The translations under genes and the position numbers were made by a program. This document shows positions 53,745 to 61,376 of a stretch of 64,000 bases of DNA, in pieces. This DNA is from Bacteroidota bacterium. GTDB taxonomy: Bacteria > Bacteroidota > Bacteroidia > Bacteroidales > GCA-2748055. The notes under the pieces were generated by a model that was given only the letters and a program-made list of their open reading frames with translations, was not told where the DNA came from and did no database searches. Within the stretch, counting starts at the first letter, position 1; every line of letters starts with the position of its first letter. The DNA lies in the NCBI GenBank assembly GCA_024640885.1, contig JAHEEC010000002.1, positions 1 through 64,000 of the forward strand, in the 5' to 3' direction.

Positions 53745-54818
53745 ATGCTTGATGCATATGTGATCCGGAAGTTCCTGGGATCATTTTTCCTGTCCATCGT
53801 CCTGATCCTCTCTATCGTGGTGATCTTTGACCTTTCCGAAAAGATCGACGATTTCATCGAAAGCGGCGCACGCTTGAAAGCGATCCTCTTCGATTATTAC
53901 CTCAATTTCATCCCTTATTTTGCGGTCCTGTTCAGTTCCCTTTTTGCATTTATCGCGGTGATCTATTTCACCTCCAGGATGGCCTATAACACTGAGATCA
54001 TAGCCATTCTCAACTGTGGCATGAGCTTTCGCCGGCTGTTGCTTCCCTACATGATATCTGCCATTTTTATAGCACTCATTTCTTTTTATTTAAGCGACAA
54101 GGTGATCCCCCGGGCCAACAAGGTGAAGCTTGCTTTTGAAGAAGAATATATCAAGGGAGGACCCATTAGGTTCAAAACAAGGGATTTCCATCGCCAGATT
54201 GAACCGGGGGTCTATGTTTATCTCCAGAGTTACAGCAATGTCTCCAAAGTGGGTTACCAGTTTACCATAGAAAGATTCGAGGATGGGGAACTGGTTTCGA
54301 AAATGTTTGCAGACCAGATCAGGTGGGATACCACGGTGAATAAGTGGGAAGCAAGGAGGTACTACATCCGTACCATTGACGGACTGTATGAGACCCTGGA
54401 GGAGGGAAGGGTCATCGACACCACCCTGAACATGCATCCCGATGACTTCAAAGTACGCCTGAACATTGTGGAGACCATGAGCCTGAAAGAACTGGATGAG
54501 TTCATAAAAAAGCAGTTGATGCAGGGTGAGACAAATGTGACCGCATATCAGATAGAGCGGCACAACCGGATTGCCTTTCCTTTCACCACATTGATCCTGA
54601 CACTCATCGGGGTAGCGGTTTCCTCCCGGAAATTAAGGGGGGGGATCGGATTTCAGATCGCCATTGGTGTGGTGATCAGTTTTACCTATATCCTCTTTAC
54701 CCAATTCTCAAAGCAATTTGCCATAGGGGGCCTGTTGCCGGTCATGGCAGCAGTCTGGCTGCCCAACATCACCTTTCTGATCATTGCCCTCTTCCTGATG
54801 CGGCTGGCTCCCAAATAG
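53745..54818 (+). CDS. lptG: LptF/LptG-family lipopolysaccharide permease (YjgP/YjgQ)
   Basis: 357 residues from ATG 53745 (MLDAYVIRKFLGSFFLSIVL), the usual family start; a longer start at 53685 would overlap tgt by 43 bp. Three N-terminal and three C-terminal transmembrane helices flank a large periplasmic beta-jellyroll (about residues 110-270). It would form the membrane part of the ABC transporter that extracts LPS from the inner membrane with LptB and the bridge protein LptC. Whether it is LptF or LptG cannot be told. The permease partner is not in this window. Confidence 0.88.
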   Translation: MLDAYVIRKFLGSFFLSIVLILSIVVIFDLSEKIDDFIESGARLKAILFDYYLNFIPYFAVLFSSLFAFIAVIYFTSRMAYNTEIIAILNCGMSFRRLLLPYMISAIFIALISFYLSDKVIPRANKVKLAFEEEYIKGGPIRFKTRDFHRQIEPGVYVYLQSYSNVSKVGYQFTIERFEDGELVSKMFADQIRWDTTVNKWEARRYYIRTIDGLYETLEEGRVIDTTLNMHPDDFKVRLNIVETMSLKELDEFIKKQLMQGETNVTAYQIERHNRIAFPFTTLILTLIGVAVSSRKLRGGIGFQIAIGVVISFTYILFTQFSKQFAIGGLLPVMAAVWLPNITFLIIALFLMRLAPK

Positions 54819-54890
54819 GAAATTGTGCCTAATGAACCATTCCACCATCTTTTTTTCGTAAGATTGTAGCCTCAATCAAAATAATTTAAA

Positions 54891-56435
54891 ATGGCCTCTT
54901 TAAAAAAGGTGCAGGAGCTCCAGAAAAGGAGGGAAGAAGTGCAGCAGGGCGGAGGTGAGCAGGCGATCCAGAAACAGGTTGCCATGGGGAAAATGACCGC
55001 CAGGGAACGGATCATAAAGCTCCTGGATGCAGCATCTTTCAACGAGTATGATCTATTTGTGGAACACGAAGCCAGGGATTTCGGAATGGATCAGAAAACC
55101 CTGCACGGAGATGGTGTGATTACAGGGACCGGAACCATAGGGGGAAGGCCGGTCTGTATTTTTGCACAGGATTTTACGGTGGCAGGAGGTTCTCTCGGCA
55201 ACATGCATGCCAGGAAGATTACCAAGATCATGGACCATTCATTGAAAATGAGAATGCCCCTGATCGGGATCAACGATTCGGGAGGGGCACGCATTCAGGA
55301 AGGCGTGAATTCGCTGGCAGGTTACGGGGAGATCTTTTTCAGAAACACCCTCGCATCAGGAGTGATCCCCCAGATCTCTGTGATCCTTGGGCCCTGTGCC
55401 GGGGGGGCAGTTTATTCCCCTGCGCTGACCGATTTTGTATTCGTGGTGGAGAATATTTCCAAGATGTTTATCACAGGACCCGAAGTGATAAAAACTGTGC
55501 TGGGTGAAGACATCACCATGGAGGAACTGGGTGGTGCCAGGGTGCACAGTGAAATTACCGGGAATGCCCACTTTTTCTCGGAGACAGAAGATGAGTGTTT
55601 TGAACAGATAAAAATCCTGCTAAGTTACCTCCCATGGTCCAACACGGATGTGCCTGCCAGAAAGGAGATCAAAGAGCCCAATGCGGATTTCATCATTGCG
55701 AAAATCGTTCCGGCTGAGAAAAAGCTTCCATATGATGTGCGCAACGTGATCAGGGCTGTAACCGATGGATCGGATTTCTTTGAAATCCAGGAGCTCTGGG
55801 CTTCCAATATTATCATCGGTTTTGGGACCATGGGTGGGCGCACGGTGGGTTTTGTGGCCAACCAGCCGCTGGTACTGGCCGGGGTCCTGGATGTGGATTC
55901 GTCAGATAAGGCTGCCAGGTTCATCAGGTACTGCGATGCGTTCAATATCCCCATCGTCACTTTAGTGGACCTTCCGGGTTACCTTCCTGGAGTCGACCAG
56001 GAACATGCCGGAGTGATCCGGCATGGCGCCAAGTTGCTTTACGCCTACAGCGAAGCTACGGTGCCCAAGATCACAGTGATTATCAGAAAAGCATACGGAG
56101 GAGGGTATATCGCCATGAACTCCAGGCACCTCAGGGCAGATTTCGTCTTTGCGTGGCCCGATGCGGAAGTGGCCGTGATGGGCCCTGAGGGTGCAGCCAA
56201 CATTATCTTCAGGAAGGAGATTGCCTCCGCCGAGGATCCCGAGGAGATGAGAAAAAAAATGGTCCAGGAGTACAAGGAGAAGTTCGCCAATCCCTATGTG
56301 GCTGCCTCCAAGGGCTACATCGACTCGGTCATCGAACCACAGGAGACCCGAAAATCACTTTTACATGCACTTGAGGTATCCGGCGGGAAAAGCGTGGGGA
56401 TGCCTGCCAAGAAACATGGGATACCTCCATTTTAA
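54891..56435 (+). CDS. mmdA: Acyl-CoA carboxylase/decarboxylase carboxyltransferase subunit (methylmalonyl-CoA or propionyl-CoA type)
   Basis: 514 residues of the carboxyltransferase family that moves CO2 between biotin and an acyl-CoA. Motifs are GKMTARERIIKLLDAASF, SGGARIQEGVNSLAGYGEIF, GPCAGGAVYSPALTDF and YLPGVDQEHAGVIRHGAKLLYAY, and MGPEGAANIIFRKEI near the end. A separate biotin carrier gene follows after 9 bp. No biotin carboxylase and no oadB/mmdB membrane decarboxylase gene is adjacent, so whether the complex carboxylates propionyl-CoA or decarboxylates methylmalonyl-CoA cannot be settled here. Confidence 0.9.
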   Translation: MASLKKVQELQKRREEVQQGGGEQAIQKQVAMGKMTARERIIKLLDAASFNEYDLFVEHEARDFGMDQKTLHGDGVITGTGTIGGRPVCIFAQDFTVAGGSLGNMHARKITKIMDHSLKMRMPLIGINDSGGARIQEGVNSLAGYGEIFFRNTLASGVIPQISVILGPCAGGAVYSPALTDFVFVVENISKMFITGPEVIKTVLGEDITMEELGGARVHSEITGNAHFFSETEDECFEQIKILLSYLPWSNTDVPARKEIKEPNADFIIAKIVPAEKKLPYDVRNVIRAVTDGSDFFEIQELWASNIIIGFGTMGGRTVGFVANQPLVLAGVLDVDSSDKAARFIRYCDAFNIPIVTLVDLPGYLPGVDQEHAGVIRHGAKLLYAYSEATVPKITVIIRKAYGGGYIAMNSRHLRADFVFAWPDAEVAVMGPEGAANIIFRKEIASAEDPEEMRKKMVQEYKEKFANPYVAASKGYIDSVIEPQETRKSLLHALEVSGGKSVGMPAKKHGIPPF

Positions 56436-56444
56436 AACCATCAC

Positions 56445-56795
56445 ATGGGAAACGTTAAAAACAACTCGGGACCCGGCTCCCTGAAAGCACAATTCATGGA
56501 GGAACTGGTCATTGGTGGTGCGGTCTACAGGACCAGGCTTACCACCAAGTTCCGCAACAGGAAACAGTGGACCAGACCAGATGAAAGAAAGGTGGTGGCC
56601 TTTATTCCGGGGACGATCCAGGACATCATGGTTGAGGAGGGCATGGAAATTAAGCAGGGAACACCATTGCTGATCCTTGAAGCCATGAAAATGAGAAACA
56701 ATCTGCTTGCACCCATCACGGGGGTAATAGAAAAAATCCATGTATCGGTTGGGGACCAGGTACCCAAGTCGCACCTTCTGATGGAATTTAAATAG
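56445..56795 (+). CDS. Biotin carboxyl carrier protein
   Basis: 116 residues. The biotinylation motif lies in LILEAMKMRNNLLAPITG, with the lysine in AMKM. Flanking VVAFIPGTIQDIMVEEGMEIKQG is the usual lipoyl/biotinyl fold. The first 45 residues are charged and lack the long Pro/Ala-rich linker of many carrier proteins. Transcribed with the carboxyltransferase gene. Its stop overlaps that of the convergent ispE by 8 bp. Confidence 0.9.
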   Translation: MGNVKNNSGPGSLKAQFMEELVIGGAVYRTRLTTKFRNRKQWTRPDERKVVAFIPGTIQDIMVEEGMEIKQGTPLLILEAMKMRNNLLAPITGVIEKIHVSVGDQVPKSHLLMEFK

Positions 56796-57627
56796 GTACA
56801 GGGTGGCTGATTGCTCTCCCCTTCCAGATCGAAAACACCTCCAGATCTGGAGAAAGCTCAGGGGTCTCTTTGAACAACCCGTAGAGGGCGGACCCACTTC
56901 CACTCAATGAGGCATAAATGGCGCCGGCACGGTAAAGCTCTTTTTTCAACCGGTTCAATTCGGGATGCAATGCGAATGCGGTATTCTCGAAGTCGTTGCT
57001 TACCGTGCGGCTCCAGTTTTCCATGGGTTCCCGGATCAAATGGCGAAGGTGCCTGGCAGGAATGGCAGGCTCAATTCCTGCATAGGCGTCTGCGGTTGAG
57101 ATATGGATCCCCGGGAAAAGCAATACCAGGTACCATTGTTCAAGGTCAATGGAGATCGGGCTCAGAAGCTCACCCCTGCCTTCCATCATCATGGGATCCT
57201 CCTGGAGGAAAAATGGACAATCACTCCCGAGCCGGGCAGCCAGTTCCATCAGTTTTTCCCCGGAAAGAGGATTCCCTGCCAGCATGTTCAAACCCTTCAG
57301 TGTGGTGGAAGCATTGGATGAACCGCCACCGAGGCCTGCCCCCACGGGGATTTGCTTGTGGAGGTGCAATTCAACAGGTGGCAGGGGTATCTCCATGTTA
57401 AAAAGTTCCCAGGCCCTGACGCAGAGGTTTAGAGCTCCTGAAACATCCGGCAGGATCCCAGACTGGCCGAACCGGATGGGGCCGGCATTGTTTGTAGACC
57501 TTCTGATCTCGAGGATATCACATAATCCCACCGGGTACATGACCGATTGAAGGTCGTGAAAACCATCCTTCCTGCGTGCAATGACCTGCAGGCCGATATT
57601 GATCTTGGCAGGTGAATAAAGTATCAT
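56788..57627 (-). CDS. ispE: 4-diphosphocytidyl-2-C-methyl-D-erythritol kinase
   Basis: 279 residues from ATG 57627 (MILYSPAKINIGLQV), the usual family start; the track's extra ten codons have no support. The GHMP kinase ATP site is PVGAGLGGGSSNASTTL, with KINIGLQVIARRKDGFHDL before it and GSGSALYGLF near the end. It phosphorylates the third intermediate of the non-mevalonate isoprenoid pathway. Confidence 0.95.
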   Translation of the reverse strand: MILYSPAKINIGLQVIARRKDGFHDLQSVMYPVGLCDILEIRRSTNNAGPIRFGQSGILPDVSGALNLCVRAWELFNMEIPLPPVELHLHKQIPVGAGLGGGSSNASTTLKGLNMLAGNPLSGEKLMELAARLGSDCPFFLQEDPMMMEGRGELLSPISIDLEQWYLVLLFPGIHISTADAYAGIEPAIPARHLRHLIREPMENWSRTVSNDFENTAFALHPELNRLKKELYRAGAIYASLSGSGSALYGLFKETPELSPDLEVFSIWKGRAISHPVPI

Positions 57628-57730
57628 GGAACATAAAGATATCGGATTTTTCAACATTTGTTAATTAAAACTTTGACCGCAGTGTGTATAAGAAACCGGG
57701 GGCTACAAATTCCGGGTAGTTGGGGATGTT

Positions 57731-57738
57731 TAACTTTG
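57731..57738 (+). promoter_or_regulatory. -7 box (TAACTTTG) for dnaB
   Basis: Exact TAnnTTTG, 25 bp before the dnaB ATG. No TTTG at -33. It overlaps a perfect inverted repeat at 57735-57749. Confidence 0.4.
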
Positions 57739-57749
57739 GGGACCCCAAA
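57735..57749. promoter_or_regulatory. Perfect inverted repeat over the dnaB promoter
   Basis: TTTGGGG-A-CCCCAAA, 7-bp arms around one base, overlapping the -7 box and lying 13 bp before the dnaB start. It could be an operator. The 1-nt spacer makes a hairpin sterically poor. Confidence 0.45.
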
Positions 57750-57762
57750 AAAATAAATATTC

Positions 57763-59280
57763 ATGGCAAAGCAACAGGTGAATACACTCAAAAAGAATCC
57801 GGCCATCGCCCTAGATTATGGAAAGATCCCGCCCCAGGCACTGGACCTGGAGGAAGCGGTTCTGGGGGCCATCATGCTTGAGAAGGATGCCCTCCTTTCC
57901 GTGCTGGATATTCTTGAACCAGGGAGTTTTTATAAGGAGGCTCATCAACAAATCTTTGAGGTGGCCCAGACCCTTTCCCAGCAGGAGAAACCCATAGACC
58001 TTCTGACGGTCACCGAAGCGCTCAGGAAACTTGAAAAACTTGAAGCGGTAGGGGGGGCGGTCTACATTGCCCAGCTTACCTCCCGGGTGGGTTCGGCGGC
58101 CCACCTGGAGTACCATGCCCGGATCGTGGCCCAGAAATATATCCAGCGGGAACTCATCAGGGTCTCTTCTGATATCCAGGAGCGGGCTTTTGATGAGGGC
58201 ACCGATGTGGATGATTTGCTGGATTATTCTGAAAGGGAGTTGCTTAATATAGCCGAAGGGCATATTAAGAAGGAGACAGTAAAGTTGAACAACCTTTTAA
58301 AAACAGCCATTGAACAGATCGAGGAAGCAGGGAAAAGAAAGGATAGCCTGAGCGGGGTGCCATCGGGGTATACGCGGCTTGACCGCCTCACTTCAGGATG
58401 GCAAAAATCGGATCTGATCATCCTGGCAGCCCGCCCTTCCATGGGAAAAACCGCTTTTGTGCTTTCTATGGCCAGGAACATGGCAGTGGACCATAACCGG
58501 CCGGTGGCCTTCTTCTCATTGGAGATGTCTTCCATTCAGCTTGTGAACAGGCTGATCATCGGCGAGACCCACCTCTCATCGGACAAGATCCGGACCGGGA
58601 GGCTTGAAAATTATGAGTGGGAACAACTGGAGTATAAGATCAAGGACCTGGAAAAAGCCCCCATTTACGTGGACGATACACCGGCCATCTCGATCTTCGA
58701 ATTCAGGGCGAAAACCAGGCGGCTGAAACAAAAATATGATATACAGGCTGTGGTCATTGATTACCTTCAGCTCATGACCGGTTCCAAGGATTCGGGGAGC
58801 CGGGAGCAGGAGGTCAGTAACATTTCAAGATCCCTGAAGAGTGTGGCTAAAGAGTTGGATATTCCGGTCATTGCCCTGTCCCAGCTCAACCGGAGTGTGG
58901 AAATGCGTTCCGGAAACAAAAGGCCCCAGTTGTCTGACCTGAGGGAGTCGGGGGCCATTGAACAGGATGCCGACCTGGTATTGTTCATTCACCGACCTGA
59001 ATATTATGGAATTGATGTGGATGAAGACGGGAATTCGCTGAAGGGGATCGCGGAGATCATCGTCTCCAAGCACAGGAACGGACCTGTGGGAGATGTGCAA
59101 TTGAAATTTATCCGGGAGTATGCCAAGTTTGTGGACCTGGATGACACCCTTGCGATGGTGGAAGAGGATGAGAACGGATTTATTGTAGGATCCAAAATGA
59201 ATCACGATGGAGGGGGCGGATCGGTGCTGAACGATGATATTGGCATGAACAACGGATTCGATGAACCGGCCCCGTTCTAG
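57763..59280 (+). CDS. dnaB: Replicative DNA helicase
   Basis: 505 residues. The N-terminal interaction domain (PPQALDLEEAVLGAIMLEKDAL) is followed by the RecA-like helicase domain with Walker A AARPSMGKTAFVLSM, FFSLEMSSIQLVNRLI, the Walker B-like VVIDYLQLM, and SQLNRSVEMRSGNKRPQLSD plus RESGAIEQDADLVLFIHR. No intein is present. Its stop (CTAG) overlaps the stop of the convergent WMxxPFE repeat gene. Confidence 0.97.
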   Translation: MAKQQVNTLKKNPAIALDYGKIPPQALDLEEAVLGAIMLEKDALLSVLDILEPGSFYKEAHQQIFEVAQTLSQQEKPIDLLTVTEALRKLEKLEAVGGAVYIAQLTSRVGSAAHLEYHARIVAQKYIQRELIRVSSDIQERAFDEGTDVDDLLDYSERELLNIAEGHIKKETVKLNNLLKTAIEQIEEAGKRKDSLSGVPSGYTRLDRLTSGWQKSDLIILAARPSMGKTAFVLSMARNMAVDHNRPVAFFSLEMSSIQLVNRLIIGETHLSSDKIRTGRLENYEWEQLEYKIKDLEKAPIYVDDTPAISIFEFRAKTRRLKQKYDIQAVVIDYLQLMTGSKDSGSREQEVSNISRSLKSVAKELDIPVIALSQLNRSVEMRSGNKRPQLSDLRESGAIEQDADLVLFIHRPEYYGIDVDEDGNSLKGIAEIIVSKHRNGPVGDVQLKFIREYAKFVDLDDTLAMVEEDENGFIVGSKMNHDGGGGSVLNDDIGMNNGFDEPAPF

Positions 59281-59711
59281 CACCTGGCGGCTTGTGTAAA
59301 TGAAGGTGCACCAGGGATTTCATGGGAATTGAACGGAAGGGTCATCCACTGTTCCAGTGAATATTCTTCCTCCATCTGGTCAAACTCGAAAGGAGCGGTC
59401 ATCCAATTCTCCAGGGCATATTCTTTCTCCATCTGGTCAAACTCGAAAGGAGCGGTCATCCAGGATTCAATTTGAAAATCCGATTCCGACAAACCGGTTT
59501 CAAATGTACTCACCATCCATGTTTCAAGCATGATCTCCTCTTCCTGTAATCCCGTGCTTGAGGGGGCAGTTTTCAAATTTTCACCAACATAGGGTTCATT
59601 ATTCTCACCAGCGCTGGCAACCATGGTGAAAATTCCCAGGAAAGATACAATGATATATAACCTTAATATCTGGCCTGAACGTTTCCTGTAATTTTTGATT
59701 TCAGTTTTCAT
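59277..59711 (-). CDS. Secreted WMxxPFE-repeat protein, copy 1
   Basis: 144 residues from ATG 59711; the track start lies 99 bp upstream in AT-rich repeats. A signal-anchor-like segment (LYIIVSFLGIFTMVASAG) precedes four to five units of a 19-residue repeat with core ExWMTAPFE: ETWMVSTFE, ESWMTAPFE, ENWMTAPFE, EQWMTLPFN. Two neighbouring units share a 57-bp DNA duplication including about 36 identical bases. No known domain. Spacing from Trp to Trp is exactly 19 residues, so a regular helical or solenoid surface is plausible. Paralogous with the next two genes. Confidence 0.7.
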   Translation of the reverse strand: MKTEIKNYRKRSGQILRLYIIVSFLGIFTMVASAGENNEPYVGENLKTAPSSTGLQEEEIMLETWMVSTFETGLSESDFQIESWMTAPFEFDQMEKEYALENWMTAPFEFDQMEEEYSLEQWMTLPFNSHEIPGAPSFTQAARC

Positions 59712-59750
59712 GGTATTTTGTTTAAAGTTTATGTTCGATAGTTTAAACAG

Positions 59751-59765
59751 AAAATACTGTATTTT
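59751..59765. promoter_or_regulatory. AT-rich inverted and direct repeats upstream of WMxxPFE copy 1
   Basis: AAAATAC-T-GTATTTT is a perfect inverted repeat at 59751-59765. Its right half continues as GTATTTTGTTTAA (59759-59771), which recurs as a direct copy at 59713-59725, next to the start codon. A similar TTAAACAAAAAATAT lies near 59790. These could be binding sites for a repressor. Confidence 0.35.
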
Positions 59766-59831
59766 GTTTAATGAAAATAGTAAAAAAATTAAACAAAAAA
59801 TATAAAACACTTGAAATCAGTGAAATAAAAC

Positions 59832-59865
59832 ACAAAAAAAACGCCCCTTAAGAGGCGCTTTTTTA
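59832..59865 (-). terminator. Intrinsic terminator after WMxxPFE copy 2
   Basis: On the minus strand a GCGCC...GGCGT stem with a loop around CTTAAG is followed by TTTTTTTTG; the plus strand also has T6, so it may act both ways. Located about 30 bp past the stop at 59893. Confidence 0.75.
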
Positions 59866-59892
59866 TCTTATAAAGCAAAGTCATGATTGAAA

Positions 59893-60372
59893 CTAGATCC
59901 AGGAGGTAGCCATCCAGCCCTCCATTTCGATGATTTCATCGTTTGTAAAAGGGGTGGTCATCCATAATTCAAGGGGAAGGTCCATCCCTGTCATGCCTGT
60001 TTCAAAGGGTGTTTTCATCCAGGATTCGACCTCCTGATTCTCTTCAAGATCCCTGTATTCAAATGGAGCAGTCATCCAATTTTCAAGGGTCATCTGCTGT
60101 TCATAAATGACTTCCACACGGTTTGTTCTAATGGTTCTGATGATCACGGGATTTTCATTGGTTTCTTCTGAATCCCTGATGGTCCAGCCCTGAAGATCAT
60201 ACATCCAGTTTTCTACCCTGCTCTTTTCTTTGTAGTTATGATTCACGGTTATCATTTCAACCTGGGGGTTTCTCTTCTGGAAAAACCTCTCTTTTATCAA
60301 GCGGAGTTGTCCGAAGGAACTGGTGCCAAGTGCGACCAGTGCGATGCTCAAGATAATTTTTGTTGTTTTCAT
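59893..60372 (-). CDS. Secreted WMxxPFE-repeat protein, copy 2
   Basis: 159 residues with a clear signal peptide (MKTTKIILSIALVALGTSSFGQ). A middle region (about 25-75) is rich in Arg and Asn, and then come repeat units ENWMTAPFE, ESWMKTPFE, ELWMTTPFT and a final short unit ending EMEGWMATSWI. The Trp-Trp spacing is 19, 19 and 16 residues, identical to that in copy 3. An extra ENWMYDLQGW occurs before the repeats. No cysteine-based or catalytic motif. Probably periplasmic or surface-located; function unknown. Confidence 0.78.
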   Translation of the reverse strand: MKTTKIILSIALVALGTSSFGQLRLIKERFFQKRNPQVEMITVNHNYKEKSRVENWMYDLQGWTIRDSEETNENPVIIRTIRTNRVEVIYEQQMTLENWMTAPFEYRDLEENQEVESWMKTPFETGMTGMDLPLELWMTTPFTNDEIIEMEGWMATSWI

Positions 60373-60613
60373 GACCCTTGCTTTTTCAGGTTATTGCGTC
60401 CGGTTTCGATTTTCCATATTTCGTGCCAAAGTTTGTAAAAAGCATAAAATCAGACAGTAAGGGTAATATCAAGCGAATGTCAATGGAGATTAATTCTGAA
60501 CGTTAGTATGACATAGGCGTTCGAAATCGTACACCTGAAATGGCCGTATGTACCCTGGACAGGACATGGGCTCTGGCACTCACCGGTATGGAGTTGGTAA
60601 ATTTGTAATGGAA

Positions 60614-61093
60614 TCAGTACCAGGTACTGGTCATCCAATCCTCAATTTCTATGACCTCGGCACTCTCGAAAGGGCTTGTCATCCAGGATTCCACGACCAG
60701 GTCAGTCTCAATCTTACTGGTTTCAAACGGGGCAGCCATCCATGGTTCCAGTGCGAGTTCCGCTTCATTCAATTCTTTTTCAAAGGGTACAATCATCCAT
60801 CCCTCTAATTCCAGGTTGCCTTCATAAACCACATCTGCTTCTTCTACAAAAATGGTTCTGGCCACCATGGGGGATTCATATACATTCCAGGATGTTTTAA
60901 GACTGGATCTCCCATCTGGGTTATGCTTCCAGATATCGATGCGGCTATTTTCTGTATGATTTTCAGCCAGGAAGGACTGAACCTGCTGGGTATGACTGGG
61001 GAAAAACCTCTCCATGGAAAAGGTCTGTTGACCATATACTGCAGTTGCCAAGGCAACCAGAACGATGCTTAAAATCAATTTTGTTGTTTTCAT
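60614..61093 (-). CDS. Secreted WMxxPFE-repeat protein, copy 3
   Basis: 159 residues, the same length as copy 2, with a nearly identical signal peptide (MKTTKLILSIVLVALATAVYGQ) and the same order: a middle segment with xERFFPSHTQQVQ, then EGWMIVPFE, EPWMAAPFE, ESWMTSPFE and the C-terminal EIEDWMTSTWY. Repeat spacing is 19, 19 and 16. The upstream regions of copies 2 and 3 also align around TTTGGCAC, so the whole gene with its promoter was duplicated. I know no name for this family. Confidence 0.78.
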   Translation of the reverse strand: MKTTKLILSIVLVALATAVYGQQTFSMERFFPSHTQQVQSFLAENHTENSRIDIWKHNPDGRSSLKTSWNVYESPMVARTIFVEEADVVYEGNLELEGWMIVPFEKELNEAELALEPWMAAPFETSKIETDLVVESWMTSPFESAEVIEIEDWMTSTWY

Positions 61094-61376
61094 GATCTTG
61101 TGTATTCAACCAGATATTAATGTTTCACAACTTGTGCCAAACTATGTAAAGGTCAATATAACAATAACTTGGATGCATATCAGGCAAATGTTAATTTGTG
61201 ATAAATCTGCCCGGAACCGGGACAGTGATGTTCGCCTGCGAACAACGGGTTTATCTCCTTGTTTGACCTGGTGAAGAGGCTCGGTCTTTTTTCATCCTGG
61301 CGGTGCATCTTTTACATTTTAGTGTTGTCCTTTAGATCAAGGAAAGAGAGTTTGGTTTAATTAAAGGTCAACAGAG

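Noticed and set aside
60373-60613. Small RNA or attachment site between WMxxPFE copies 2 and 3
   Set aside because: No stable hairpin with a T-run, tRNA-like fold or direct repeats of att type seen.
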